Origin: G963691835 sp963691835
GTDB taxonomy: Bacteria > Pseudomonadota > Alphaproteobacteria > Thalassobaculales > Thalassobaculaceae
DNA: 64,000 nt
Assembly: GCA_963691835.1 (NCBI GenBank)
Contig: OY829383.1
Span: 3,100,001-3,164,000 of the forward strand
Direction of reading: 5' to 3'
Shown here: piece by piece, positions 1-9,696 of the stretch
Position numbering within the stretch: position 1 is the first letter of the stretch
Layout of the letters: the number at the start of each line of letters is the position of its first letter
Translations under genes and position numbers: made by a program
The notes under the pieces: model-generated
Database searches by the model: none
What the model saw: only the letters and a program-made list of their open reading frames with translations
What the model was told of the DNA's origin: nothing

Positions 1-2
1 CG

Positions 3-785
3 AAGCGTTTCGGCACGGTCACGGCCGTTGATTGCGTGGACTTCTCGGTCCAGGCCGGACAGATGGTTGGTATCATTGGCCGCTCAGGCGCGGGCAAGTC
101 GACGCTGTTGCGGCTCATTAATCGCCTGATAGAGCCAACGGAAGGCCGGATCCTGTTCGATGGGAAAGAGGTCACGGCCCTGACCGGGCGAGAGCTCCGG
201 GCCTGGCGGGCGTCGTGCGCCATGATCTTCCAGCAGTTCAATCTGGTTGCCCGGCTCGACGTGCTCACCAATGTGCTGATCGGCCGGTCGATCCACCATG
301 GTCCGGTTTCGACATGCTTTAAGTGGTACAGCGATGCGGAGCGGACATTGGCCATCAACGCGCTCGACCGTCTCGACCTGACAGACCAGGCATTGCAACG
401 CGCCGATACGCTGTCCGGGGGGCAGCAACAACGGGTCGCGATCGCCCGCGCGCTGGTTCAGGAGCCGCGCCTCGTTCTGGCCGATGAGCCGATCGCCAGC
501 CTCGACCCGGCGAATGCCCAACGGGTGATGAAGGCTCTCCGCGGCATCAACCGGGACCTTGGGATCACGGTTCTCTGCAATCTCCACACGCTCGATACCG
601 CGCGCACCTACTGCGACCGGGTCGTCGCCATGTCGGCGGGCAGGATGGCCTTCGACGGCAGACCCGATGAACTCACCGATGCCCGTGTCCGAGCGATCTA
701 TGGAGTCGAAGCGGATGAGTTCATGGAATCGATCACATCGACGGCGATCACCGTCGATCCCCAGGCGGTCCAACGGGTCGCATGA
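3..785 (+). CDS. phnC: Phosphonate ABC transporter ATP-binding protein, 5' end outside window
   Basis: ATPase that powers phosphonate uptake on the cytoplasmic face of the inner membrane with PhnD and PhnE. The reading frame is open to the left edge (first visible residues KRFGTVTAVD), so the true start lies upstream; a GTG at 36 is internal. Walker A GRSGAGKST, ABC signature LSGGQQQRVAIARAL and Walker B LVLADEPIASLD are intact. About 260 residues are visible, near the full family length, so only a few residues are missing. It is followed 50 bp later by phnD and then two phnE genes, which supports the phosphonate assignment over a generic ABC ATPase. Confidence 0.93.
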   Translation, partial: KRFGTVTAVDCVDFSVQAGQMVGIIGRSGAGKSTLLRLINRLIEPTEGRILFDGKEVTALTGRELRAWRASCAMIFQQFNLVARLDVLTNVLIGRSIHHGPVSTCFKWYSDAERTLAINALDRLDLTDQALQRADTLSGGQQQRVAIARALVQEPRLVLADEPIASLDPANAQRVMKALRGINRDLGITVLCNLHTLDTARTYCDRVVAMSAGRMAFDGRPDELTDARVRAIYGVEADEFMESITSTAITVDPQAVQRVA

Positions 786-835
786 CCGGCCGGTGCCGGC
801 GCCCCGTTTGTCGCATTCCCAAATGGAGGAAAACC

Positions 836-1762
836 ATGATGCACATCACAAGACGCGTCCTCGCGGGCGCTGCTGCTTTTGCTGCGGCGAGCGTCGCGTT
901 CGCCGGACCGGCCGCTGCCGCCGATTGGCGGTCGGAGGTCGAGACCGTTCGCTTTGGCATTCTGTCGGGGGAGAATGAGAAAGACCGTGTCGCACGGTAT
1001 ACGCCGATGCAGAAGTATCTTGAGAACGCCCTTGATAAGCCGGTCGAGATCTTCACCGCCTCGAGCTATGCGGGCGTGATGCAGGCTCTGGCCTCCGACC
1101 AGATCGAGTTTGCTTTCTTCGGCTCGTCCTCCTACGCCGGGGCGTACGAGGAAATGGGCGACAAGGTCATCCCACTCCTGACCCGGATGGGCCCGGACGG
1201 AAGCAAGGGCTACTACTCGGTCCTGGCGGTTCGGTGCGACAGTGGTCTCAAGACTGTCGAAGATCTCAAAGGTAAGACGCTGGCGTTCTCCGATCCGAAC
1301 TCGACCTCGGGCTATGCGGTTCCGCTCTTCAATCTGAAGAAGCAGGGTATCGATCCGGACACGTATTTCGAAGCCACGCCGTTCTCCGGCAGCCACGAAG
1401 GCGGCATCGTCGGTGTCGTCAACGGCACGTACGACGCAGCGGTCACCTGGTGGACCAATGAGAATCGCTCCAACATCAAGCGGATGGCCGACAAGGGCAT
1501 GATCCAGCAATCGGACGTGTGCGTTGTGTGGAAGTCCCCCGAGATCACGAATGGACCGTTCGCGACCCGCTCGAACCTGTCCAAAGAGCTGGTCAATGAA
1601 ATGGTCGGCGCGATGACCATGTTCGCAGCACTCGAGCCGGAGAGCATGGCCGAAACCATCGGCGAGAACATGACGTTCACCCCGGTCACGCACCAGCGCT
1701 ACCAGTGGATCGTCGACATGCGGGAAGACCTCCGGAAACTCCGCCGGAAACGGGGCAGCTAA
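836..1762 (+). CDS. phnD: Phosphonate ABC transporter substrate-binding protein
   Basis: Periplasmic binding protein for phosphonates (PhnD/SsuA/TauA-like fold), 308 residues. The open frame extends up to 782, but the ATG at 836 is preceded by GGAGGA at 825-830 and begins a clear signal peptide (MMHITRR, an Ala-rich core, cleavage after PAAAA). Family features include FGILSGENEKDR near the N-terminus, a TASSYAGVMQAL stretch and the region FSGSHEGGIVGVVNGTYDAA, which in PhnD proteins lines the ligand cleft. It lies between phnC and the two phnE permeases on the same strand. The ligand could be any small phosphonate; the sequence does not fix it. Confidence 0.93.
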   Translation: MMHITRRVLAGAAAFAAASVAFAGPAAAADWRSEVETVRFGILSGENEKDRVARYTPMQKYLENALDKPVEIFTASSYAGVMQALASDQIEFAFFGSSSYAGAYEEMGDKVIPLLTRMGPDGSKGYYSVLAVRCDSGLKTVEDLKGKTLAFSDPNSTSGYAVPLFNLKKQGIDPDTYFEATPFSGSHEGGIVGVVNGTYDAAVTWWTNENRSNIKRMADKGMIQQSDVCVVWKSPEITNGPFATRSNLSKELVNEMVGAMTMFAALEPESMAETIGENMTFTPVTHQRYQWIVDMREDLRKLRRKRGS

Positions 1763-1852
1763 GGCACTCGTCCCGAGCACGTGGCGGCCGTTTCCGCGCC
1801 GCCATGTGCTTCTTGACGTCAGCCAATAACCATCACTTTTCCGGATACACGG

Positions 1853-2755
1853 ATGCGTACCGCTGCGTTCAATCAAAGCGCCGCCGCCGAAGCCCGCGTC
1901 GAGAAAGTGCGCACGGCTTTCAGCGACGCGCGCGCCCACAAAAGGCGGCTTACGGCGATTGGGCTGGCGTTGTTTGTTGTCACCTTCTTCGTCGCGGCGG
2001 ATATCGGCAACCTCGATCCGGTGAAGATCTGGAACGGCCTGCCCAAGCTTCATGAGTTTATCGTCCGCATTCTGCCCAAACTGTCCTGGGACACGCTCGC
2101 TCATGACCTGAACGAATGGCTGTTTCCCTTCTGGTTCTGGATGGGCCTGCTGGTCGACACCATTCTGATCGCTTTCCTGGCGAGCGTACTCGGCACGATT
2201 GGCGCGGGCATTCTGTGTTTCGCTGCCACGCGAACACTCGTCGAAAGCACGGCCGTCTACTTCTTTGTCCGCCGGCTCATGGAAGTCGCGCGAACGGTTC
2301 CGGAGTTGGTCTATGCGCTGATCTTCGTCTTTTGCCTTGGCCCCGGACCTTTGGCCGGTGTTCTTGCGATCGGCATCCACACCGTCGGCGCCCTCGGAAA
2401 ATTGTTCTCTGAAGTGAATGAGAACGTGGATCACGGTCCGCTCGATGGTGTCCGTGCGGCTGGCGGCGGATGGTTCCAGATGATCCGGCTCGGCGTGGTG
2501 CCGCAAGTTCTTCCGAACTTCGCGAGCTACGCGCTCCTGCGGTTCGAGATCAACGTGCGGGCTTCCTCGATCATCGGCTTTGTCGGCGCGGGCGGCCTCG
2601 GCCAGGAGATCGGGACCGTCATCGCGTTCAATGAGTATGAAAGCCTTAGCGCACTCTTCCTGATCATACTCGTCACCGTGTCGACGATCGACGTGATCTG
2701 CGAACGGATCCGGCACGCTGTCATACGGTTTGAAGAAGGAGCCTCACCGGCATGA
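1853..2755 (+). CDS. phnE: Phosphonate ABC transporter permease PhnE (first copy)
   Basis: Inner-membrane permease of the phosphonate importer, 300 residues with about six hydrophobic segments. The EAA-loop region DGVRAAGGGWFQMIRLGVVPQ, which contacts the ATPase, is present, followed by the typical GFVGAGGLGQEIG ending motif. The stop overlaps the start of the second permease gene (ATGA type), so the two are translationally coupled and probably form a heterodimer. There is a 90 bp gap after phnD with no obvious terminator. Confidence 0.92.
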   Translation: MRTAAFNQSAAAEARVEKVRTAFSDARAHKRRLTAIGLALFVVTFFVAADIGNLDPVKIWNGLPKLHEFIVRILPKLSWDTLAHDLNEWLFPFWFWMGLLVDTILIAFLASVLGTIGAGILCFAATRTLVESTAVYFFVRRLMEVARTVPELVYALIFVFCLGPGPLAGVLAIGIHTVGALGKLFSEVNENVDHGPLDGVRAAGGGWFQMIRLGVVPQVLPNFASYALLRFEINVRASSIIGFVGAGGLGQEIGTVIAFNEYESLSALFLIILVTVSTIDVICERIRHAVIRFEEGASPA

Positions 2756-3648
2756 CCGATATGAATATCGACAGCCGGCAACGGCAGGCGCCGGCGAGGG
2801 TTTCGGACATTGACGACAGGGCGGTCTCGGAGGCTAAGCGCCGGATCCCGCGCGCCTTCCAGGCAACGGCAAAGGACCGTGCCATCCGCTACGCCATCGT
2901 GTTTGGGTTTGTCGCAATTGGCGTCTACGGCATCTGGGCCTTTGATGTAACGATCGAGCGGTTTTGGATTGGTTTGGGCCGGCTGGGGCATGTCTTGTCC
3001 TTCATGTTCCCGCCCTATGTGTGGCCGACGTGGGAGTTGGCCATGGAGCCGATCACGGCCATCGGCGAGACCTTGGCAATGGCTTTCCTGGGAACGCTCT
3101 TTGCAACGCTCATGGCCATCCCGCTGAGTTTCCTCGGTGCCAAGAACATCAATCGCTTCGAGGCCTCCCGCTTCGTCGTCCGCCGCGGCTTTGATTTCAT
3201 CCGGGCGTTCGAACAATTGGTTCTCGCGTTGATCTTCATTCGTGCCTTCGGTCTGGGGCCGCTCGCCGGGATCGCCGCGATTGCGGTGAGCGACACGGGA
3301 TCGCTTGCCAAACTGTTCGCCGAGGCGATCGAGAACGTGGACAAGAAGCCAATGGACGGGGTCAAGGCGAGCGGCGCGGGACGTTTCCAGATTCAAAGAC
3401 TGGCCGTCATTCCCCAGGTTTGGCCGGTCATGCTGTCGCTGATGCTTTACACGCTTGAAAGCAACACGCGGTCGGCAACCATTCTCGGGATCGTCGGCGC
3501 AGGCGGTATTGGCTACATGCTCTTTGACCGGATCGGTGCCAACAATTGGCAGGAGGTGATGAGCATCATCCTTTTGATCCTCATCACCGTGTACGTGATT
3601 GATGCCATCTCCCGCGAGCTTCGGCTGAGGATTATCGGGCGGCGCTGA
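2752..3648 (+). CDS. phnE: Phosphonate ABC transporter permease PhnE (second copy)
   Basis: Second PhnE-type permease, 298 residues. The EAA-loop equivalent is DGVKASGAGRFQIQRLAVIPQ and the C-terminal GIVGAGGIGYMLFDRI motif matches the family. It starts 4 bp inside the preceding gene. Tandem phnE genes of equal length are common in alphaproteobacterial phnCDEE loci and are read here as two halves of one membrane channel, not as a duplication in decay, because both copies are intact. Confidence 0.92.
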   Translation: MTDMNIDSRQRQAPARVSDIDDRAVSEAKRRIPRAFQATAKDRAIRYAIVFGFVAIGVYGIWAFDVTIERFWIGLGRLGHVLSFMFPPYVWPTWELAMEPITAIGETLAMAFLGTLFATLMAIPLSFLGAKNINRFEASRFVVRRGFDFIRAFEQLVLALIFIRAFGLGPLAGIAAIAVSDTGSLAKLFAEAIENVDKKPMDGVKASGAGRFQIQRLAVIPQVWPVMLSLMLYTLESNTRSATILGIVGAGGIGYMLFDRIGANNWQEVMSIILLILITVYVIDAISRELRLRIIGRR

Positions 3649-3716
3649 CCGGTTCTTTTCGGAGCCGCCAGAACGGGCCTATTCTACGCGCAACCAACAG
3701 CGCGCGGGAGGGCGCC

Positions 3717-5255
3717 GTGAATCACGCCAGCATGCTTGCCAAGGCGGCGGACCGGTATCCGGACCGACCTGCGATCTCCGTTGGGACCACCATCGTCCAT
3801 ACATATGGTGTGTTGGCGCGGCGGACGGCCGGCTTGGCGGCGGCGCTGCGGCGGGACTGCGGGCTTCAGGTCGGGGACCGGGTGGCAATCGTCGCCAAGA
3901 ACTGTGCGGAATACCTGGAAGCCATGTACGGCTGCTGGTGGGCTGGTCTGGCCGCGGTTCCGGTCAATGCCAAGCTCCACCCCAAAGAGATCGCGTTCAT
4001 TCTTGCGAACTCCGGCACGCGGGTCGTGATTGCCACGCCTGAGCTGGCGGATGCGGTTCGGTCCGTGACGGATGAGACGCCATCGGTCGAGCGTGTGGTA
4101 TCTACTGAGAGCGCTGCGTATCGGGACATGGTTGCGTCCGACCCGATGGACTATGAGCCAGTGCCGCCGGAGGCGCTCGCTTGGTTGTTTTACACCTCGG
4201 GCACGACCGGCCGGCCCAAGGGCGCCATGCTGACCCATCGGAATCTCACAGTCACCGTCATGAACTACTTCTCGGATGTGGACGGGATTGAGCCGGAAGA
4301 CTGCATGATCCATTGCGCCCCGATGAGCCATGGCTCCGGGATCTATGCGCTTCCCCATATTGCACGGGCCGCGAACAATGTGGTGCCGGAGAGTGGCGGT
4401 TACGGTGTTGCCGAGACACTGGAACTGATCGCCCACTGGCCGGGAGCGACGTTCTTCTTCGCGCCGACGATGATCACGAGATTGATCACCAGCGAGCTTA
4501 TCGCAGAGGCGGATCTCACCAATCTGAAGACCATCGTCTATGGCGGGGCGCCGATGTACCTGGCCGATACGAAGCGCGCGCTGGATATCCTGGGGCCGAA
4601 GATCGTTCAGATTTACGGGCAAGGCGAAGCCCCGATGACCATTACCGGCCTCGGGAAGCGGGTCTACCGGGACCGGGAGCATCCAAGGTGGGAGGCGGCG
4701 ATTGCATCGGCGGGCTACCCGAGAACCGACGTGGAGGTTCGGATCGTCGATGACGCGGGTATCCCGCAGCCCTTTGGAGAGGTTGGGGAGATCATCTGCC
4801 GGGGCGACATCGTCATGGCCGGTTATTGGGACAATCCGACGGCGACCGCGACGTCCTTGAAAGACGGATGGCTCTGGACCGGCGACGTTGGCGTGATGGA
4901 CCCTGACGGCCTGGTGACGCTGAAAGACCGGTCCAAGGACATGATCATCTCAGGCGGGACCAACATCTACCCAAGGGAAATTGAGGAGATCTTGCTGACC
5001 CATCCCGCCGTGCTCGAGTGCGCGGTCGTCGGACGCCCGCATCCCGACTGGGGAGAGGAAGTGGTCGCCTTCGTGGTGCCGCGGGAAGGCACATCCCCGA
5101 CGGAGGCGGATCTCGATGCGTTGTGTCTGGAGAATATTGCCCGGTTTAAGCGCCCAAAACTCTACCGTATTGTTTCGGCGCTACAGAAGAACAACTACGG
5201 CAAGATCCTGAAGACTGCCTTGCGCGAAGACTTAGCCAAAAGGCCAGTTAAGTAA
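3717..5255 (+). CDS. AMP-forming acyl-CoA synthetase/ligase
   Basis: Adenylate-forming enzyme that activates a carboxylic acid with ATP and transfers it to CoA; 512 residues. The phosphate loop FYTSGTTGRPKGAMLTH, the motif WTGDVG, the hinge KDRSKDMIISGGTNIYPREI and the C-terminal catalytic Lys in GKILKTALR are present. The A5 motif is YGQGE where most members have YGxTE. The GTG start follows GGGAGGGC. It lies 68 bp downstream of phnE on the same strand, so it may share the phosphonate operon, but its acid substrate cannot be read from sequence. The sequence turns AT-rich directly after its stop codon. Confidence 0.85.
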   Translation: MNHASMLAKAADRYPDRPAISVGTTIVHTYGVLARRTAGLAAALRRDCGLQVGDRVAIVAKNCAEYLEAMYGCWWAGLAAVPVNAKLHPKEIAFILANSGTRVVIATPELADAVRSVTDETPSVERVVSTESAAYRDMVASDPMDYEPVPPEALAWLFYTSGTTGRPKGAMLTHRNLTVTVMNYFSDVDGIEPEDCMIHCAPMSHGSGIYALPHIARAANNVVPESGGYGVAETLELIAHWPGATFFFAPTMITRLITSELIAEADLTNLKTIVYGGAPMYLADTKRALDILGPKIVQIYGQGEAPMTITGLGKRVYRDREHPRWEAAIASAGYPRTDVEVRIVDDAGIPQPFGEVGEIICRGDIVMAGYWDNPTATATSLKDGWLWTGDVGVMDPDGLVTLKDRSKDMIISGGTNIYPREIEEILLTHPAVLECAVVGRPHPDWGEEVVAFVVPREGTSPTEADLDALCLENIARFKRPKLYRIVSALQKNNYGKILKTALREDLAKRPVK

Positions 5256-5695
5256 TAATTTATTCTCTGGTTCGTTCGGACGTGCCACAAAGCCCAAGGA
5301 ATTCTGGAACAACGTAGGGGTTGAAACCATGCGTTAGGGCCGGTCCGATGTGCTTCTGGACTCGATAGGCCAGAACAACATCTAACCATGATCTTATGTC
5401 GAATAAAATAGTAATTCTAAGTATATAACCTAATATACTGCGAAACTTAATTTTATATTTCAAATATTGTTATGAATTAATACAGTTTTCTATGGTAACA
5501 ATGTAAGAACTGACTCAAAAGCATAGAATCAAATTTCTGTATTCCAGGAAAATGCTTTCCTATTACTCAAACTATACCGGAATTATTACCGAATATCGCG
5601 CAAAAGACTCACTTTTTGCTTTAGTTCCGGCCCTGTGACCCTAGGATCATTTTCGGTTGTTTTGCTTGAAGATGCGCCGATCATAGGGGGACATA
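5256..5695. other. AT-rich intergenic flank of an accessory island
   Basis: A 440 bp stretch without a credible gene. From about 5390 to 5600 it is strikingly AT-rich compared with the G+C-rich surroundings, with runs such as AATTTTATATTTC. The only ORFs (for example 5260-5463 on the minus strand) have no recognisable domain or ribosome binding site. It probably holds the promoter of the 926-residue gene and marks one edge of transferred DNA. Confidence 0.5.
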
Positions 5696-8476
5696 ATGGA
5701 TCGCACCCGACGGACTAACCCAATTGACGGCGTCCGGCGCGAGCCCCCACCAGAGCGATCGATTGAGAGGGCTTCTGTGCCTCTCGACGCGGTCGCGAAT
5801 GAGGTGTTGTTGGTTCTACTGGGCGCGCTGCGCTCTGTGGATCTCGTTCAGCGATGGACGGACTCTAGACTTTCCGTCGTGAGTCAGGCCTGGGTCTCCA
5901 TGCTCTTAAACAGGTCAACCGACTGGGATTCCTTGTCGAGACTGGAGATCGCCGGACAGACCCTTTTCTGGGACACCACTTCACGGAATACGGTCTTTGG
6001 CCTGTTCGAGAAGTTGCGGAGTTATCCTGGAACGAGACTTGAAGCGCACGCTGACGGTAAGGGCGGATTGATACTTTACCCAGCTTCGTTAACTCCTGAA
6101 TGGGGCAGCCCGATCAGGATAGCGCCTCGTCCTCGGTTGGCAGGCTTGAAGGACGTAACGCAGGCAGAATACATCGCCCGCAAGATTGCAGCGGAGCTTC
6201 TTGTCAGCGTAGACGAAGCCTCTCCATTCCTCACATCCGCTCCTTGGCCGACAACGTCCACCCGACCGGGGCCGTCGGAATTTCGGCCGTCTGGATGGAT
6301 CGAGTATCTTCATCTTCTGCTCGATTTTCTTTCATCTGACTTGCCGGAAGATGTGCCGCATGGCTTCGGCATCGCAGAAGGTATGTCGATCTGGGACACC
6401 GCGGTGAGCGGCGTAGCGATTGCTTGCGGACGGAGTCCCGGCTCTTTCGGTGTGTTGGATGCGCACTCTCAGGAAATGTTGGCTGAGGGCGGTGTTTATC
6501 CTTCCCCATCAGGTGTCGGCGGTCTGTGGTGGTTGTTTGTCGACGTGGTCCAAGTGCGCCGGGCGGCACGTCTCTTATCGGTCACAACCGATCCAATGCC
6601 GGTAGACGCGGCTGTTCCGCAGCTCCGGGCGCGGCTGAACGCTCTGGGAAAACACTGGAGACACTTCCCGACGACCTGGCGCCTGTATTCCTCAGCCCAT
6701 CTCGTCAGAGGGCGTCGTGCTCCGACTTCAGGTGAAGTCGACCTTCGGCTTGCAACAGAACAAGGGTCTCTTCAGGCAGCCGGTCTCTCCAGTACGGAAG
6801 GGTCTCGAACCATCGGGGCCATGGGCAACAACGAGCCTTCGGATGTCTCAACGCTTCAGCTCTTGCTTCGAACCGCGACCGTAACGACGGCGGACCTCAT
6901 GGTGAATGCCGAAACTGGCCGTTCATTCGCCTACTTGGTTTCAAACGAGTCCTATAAGGGTGAGATCAATGGGCGGATTGACGATGCATTGGTGAGACTT
7001 ATCGCCCTCCACCGCGCACGCGACATTGAACCGGCCGATGAGAGACTGAGGGTCTTCTCGGCACTGAGCCGGCATCCGCTATCGCTGGGAGCGTCTTTCG
7101 CGACCATAGAAGTCGACGACCATGATTGGTGCTTGCTTGCGAGCCAATTTGCGATGACGGGGGCGGAACTCGTGCCTGTGACGGGAACGCCGGTCATCAT
7201 CGTTCCTTATACCAAGAGTGAGGCTGAGGCATTCTTCGCGGGCCAAGTGCAGCGCATTCCCGATCTGGCGCCGCAGGTCGCGTCCACCCTCTCTGCTGCC
7301 AACCTGGAAGTGAACCGGCGCACTGGCGGATGTCTTGATCTCGACCGGGTTGGAGGGGTTGACGGCCGGTATGGCAGGCTTCGGGGTCAGCTCGCTGTCG
7401 GTGTTCGGTTGCGCTGGTACGATAAGAGTGGAATTCTGACGTGTGGTGGCCAAGAACTCCCAACCTTGGGCAAACAAGATGCCGCGGCTCGGGATGCGAT
7501 ATGGGAGGTCCGTTCCCAGTGCTTGGGCGACCTCAGCCTCTTTGCCAATCCGGATGCATGGTACCTCTCGGCCCGGCCTGGAGCGCATCTGTTCACTGAT
7601 ATCGACCGGACATTTGTCTATCGCCTATGCGTTCAGATTGGCTTGCTGGAGGCGGCCCATTCACTGACGAGCGTTCTGCGCGGACTTGCCGTCGTGAAAG
7701 CGGCTGCGGACAACCCGATATTCGACTTCCTGAGGGCCACCGCCGCCTACGATGAAATCTTTGACCTGCCGCCTTTATTGGCTCAGCAGAAGGCGCAGTT
7801 CGGAATTGCGGGGGCATCCAACGCGTTTCTGAAAGGCCTTAGGCAGGCGTATCTGACGGATCTCCAACCTTCCGATGACCGCCAGGAAAGGCGTTTCACG
7901 CTGAATGACTTCAAGGCCACCGCACTGTCGAAGGATGCGCTGGTGTTTTCCGAGTTCGCCTCCGATTACCGGGCTTCCGCGAGCTACAGAAGCGGCTCCG
8001 CTGTTCAGGCACGGATCAATGGCGACTTAAAGGCCTTGAGGAGAAGGTTCGAGAGAGAAAGTGGACCGGTAGAGGCGTTGGAACTATGCCAGCAATGGGG
8101 ACGAGATCTTGTGTCTTCTGCCATCGAAGCCCATGCCGTCGTCATGAGGGATGAGCGGGGACACACCGTAGCGCCTGAGTTGGCCAAGAACTTTCTCACC
8201 GCTTTATCCGAAGTAGATCCGGATCGGCCGCCAAGGGAGATTTCAGCTCTTTCAAAGCCCATCCTGTTACTCGCGCTCGGAAAGACCGAGTTTAGTCCCG
8301 GTATTGCAGATTGGGCGAACATCTCCGCTAGGGCTGATCTGTGCGGGTTCGCGGGTTGGGACGTCGCGATCCCTGACTGGAGCGGGTTCGTCGACGCGAT
8401 TTGGCGAAACAAACCCCTCCAGAATTCTGTTTCGCTACTCGAGACGGTGGTCTCTGAGCTGGGAAGAGTTCGTTAG
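5696..8476 (+). CDS. Large protein of unknown function (926 residues)
   Basis: I do not recognise this protein. The ATG is preceded by AGGGGG at a good distance, and the frame is open for 2.8 kb, so it is a real gene. There is no signal peptide and no clear membrane segment, so a cytoplasmic location is likely. The sequence looks like mixed alpha/beta, with Trp-rich patches around residues 195-300 and an Arg/Glu-rich probable helix near residues 770-800. No Walker, nuclease, methyltransferase or protease motif is evident. Base composition looks lower in G+C than the phn and ydbH genes on either side, and its left flank is AT-rich, both signs of transfer. It converges with the DUF6065-like gene, with only 4 bp between the stops. 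Confidence 0.75.
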   Translation: MDRTRRTNPIDGVRREPPPERSIERASVPLDAVANEVLLVLLGALRSVDLVQRWTDSRLSVVSQAWVSMLLNRSTDWDSLSRLEIAGQTLFWDTTSRNTVFGLFEKLRSYPGTRLEAHADGKGGLILYPASLTPEWGSPIRIAPRPRLAGLKDVTQAEYIARKIAAELLVSVDEASPFLTSAPWPTTSTRPGPSEFRPSGWIEYLHLLLDFLSSDLPEDVPHGFGIAEGMSIWDTAVSGVAIACGRSPGSFGVLDAHSQEMLAEGGVYPSPSGVGGLWWLFVDVVQVRRAARLLSVTTDPMPVDAAVPQLRARLNALGKHWRHFPTTWRLYSSAHLVRGRRAPTSGEVDLRLATEQGSLQAAGLSSTEGSRTIGAMGNNEPSDVSTLQLLLRTATVTTADLMVNAETGRSFAYLVSNESYKGEINGRIDDALVRLIALHRARDIEPADERLRVFSALSRHPLSLGASFATIEVDDHDWCLLASQFAMTGAELVPVTGTPVIIVPYTKSEAEAFFAGQVQRIPDLAPQVASTLSAANLEVNRRTGGCLDLDRVGGVDGRYGRLRGQLAVGVRLRWYDKSGILTCGGQELPTLGKQDAAARDAIWEVRSQCLGDLSLFANPDAWYLSARPGAHLFTDIDRTFVYRLCVQIGLLEAAHSLTSVLRGLAVVKAAADNPIFDFLRATAAYDEIFDLPPLLAQQKAQFGIAGASNAFLKGLRQAYLTDLQPSDDRQERRFTLNDFKATALSKDALVFSEFASDYRASASYRSGSAVQARINGDLKALRRRFERESGPVEALELCQQWGRDLVSSAIEAHAVVMRDERGHTVAPELAKNFLTALSEVDPDRPPREISALSKPILLLALGKTEFSPGIADWANISARADLCGFAGWDVAIPDWSGFVDAIWRNKPLQNSVSLLETVVSELGRVR

Positions 8477-8480
8477 TCGG

Positions 8481-9260
8481 TCAGCTTGCATTGCCCGCGT
8501 CTTTCTGTTCCCGGCGCCGACGTCGCCTGACGATAGACTTGTATTCCCCAAACTCTGTTTCACCCCGCTGTGGGTCGAACAACCTTATGGTTCGGGAGAG
8601 GGATTCCAGGTCCGGCTCCGTCAGTGTGGAAAGCCCGCACTGGTCGGGGGCATGGGACGGACTGGCGCCACTCAAGGTTCCCGCCGCATAACTTTCTTGG
8701 GGCACCGGTTGGACAGCGAACAACGGCTGGTCTGCGGGGAGCGAGATAATCGTGTCGGTCTTCAGCATGCGAATGTTCACGAAGAGCGGGCAGGGCCGGA
8801 AGACGTCGGTTTCGATGATCCCTTCATAGACCCCGTATCCTTCGTTGTGGAAGACGTTCGGGATGGGCCTAACCAGTGTACTCCACCCAGGGTCACTGGA
8901 GACCAGGATGCCCGACCAGATCTGAACGATCCCAGGGACGAAGAGCCGCTGTACATAGTAGGGCATACGCCCCTTCAGGTGGGTGGGAACATGTGCGTCC
9001 CAGATCGCTTGATGCCCGTCGCCAAAGCCGAGGCCCTCAAGCGGACACCAATTGCCCTCATCCAGGATCTCGACCCTGAGCCCGGTCCAGCGAAGCTCGA
9101 TGCTTCGCGGCGGAAAGACATACCAACCGAACGCCGATGCCGATGCCATCGACTCGCAGTACTGGAATGCCGCCGTTGGCGCACTTCCCAAAGCGGACCG
9201 GTCGGCCGGCATCGGCGGCAGCAGGTCCCCGAACACGGGGACAAAGGAAATCGGGGACAT
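8481..9260 (-). CDS. DUF6065-like protein of unknown function
   Basis: 259 residues on the minus strand. The central region (VQIWSGILVSSDPGWSTLV, then GYGVYEGIIETDVF and PLFVNIRML) resembles what I recall of the DUF6065 family; that match is from memory and should be tested. The C-terminus is very basic (IVRRRRRREQ). No signal peptide, membrane segment or catalytic motif is visible. Its stop lies 4 bp from the stop of the 926-residue gene; convergent orientation argues against one operon, but the two share an island between the acyl-CoA ligase and the dioxygenase. Confidence 0.6.
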   Translation of the reverse strand: MSPISFVPVFGDLLPPMPADRSALGSAPTAAFQYCESMASASAFGWYVFPPRSIELRWTGLRVEILDEGNWCPLEGLGFGDGHQAIWDAHVPTHLKGRMPYYVQRLFVPGIVQIWSGILVSSDPGWSTLVRPIPNVFHNEGYGVYEGIIETDVFRPCPLFVNIRMLKTDTIISLPADQPLFAVQPVPQESYAAGTLSGASPSHAPDQCGLSTLTEPDLESLSRTIRLFDPQRGETEFGEYKSIVRRRRRREQKDAGNAS

Positions 9261-9696
9261 TGAGGGGTGCAGCGACCTGGCGAAGCGTGCGGCATTCCGG
9301 TTGATGCCGCACGCGCCGGCGTGGGCCTACTTCGAAGAGCGGCGAATGTGGATCCGGACACTCGGCGCACGGAGACCGGCACCAAATGACGCGGCCGGCT
9401 TGGTTTTTTGGATTGCTGATTTCACGAGACTGCCCCTTCCAATCACGATTACTGTCGTATTCTGTGTGTGACAATAGAGAATTTCGACCATTGACAGTAT
9501 AAGCGTAGGGTTTCGACCAGCTTTGTAAAGCAGTTTTCTGCAACTAAAGTTCTTTTTATATGAAAAATACAATCGTATAAGGGGTGGTTGAGGCCTGTAG
9601 GGATAAATGCCCGGTGATCGTCTTTGATGTGGGCTACACAGCCGCCTGGTTGCCGGGCATTGTATCCCGACTGTTGCAGCGCGCGGAGGACAGCCC
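9261..9696. other. Intergenic right flank of the accessory island
   Basis: A 436 bp stretch with no gene I can support. The part from about 9460 to 9585 is AT-rich, mirroring the left flank of the island. Open frames on both strands here lack ribosome binding sites and recognisable sequence. It should contain the divergent promoters for the DUF6065-like gene (minus) and the dioxygenase (plus). Confidence 0.4.

Noticed and set aside
698..2716. A 672-residue minus-strand open frame opposite phnD and phnE
   Set aside because: Same reason: it covers two well-supported plus-strand genes and has no recognisable sequence.
3649..3716. A terminator between phnE and the acyl-CoA ligase
   Set aside because: Only a weak, interrupted inverted repeat (GGTTCT and AGAAC) without a T-run is present, so the genes may be co-transcribed.
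5260..5463. A 67-residue minus-strand frame in the AT-rich gap, containing ALTHGFNPYVVPEFLGLC
   Set aside because: The stretch looks somewhat protein-like and could be a gene remnant, but there is no ribosome binding site or known domain, so I did not call it a gene or a transposase fragment.
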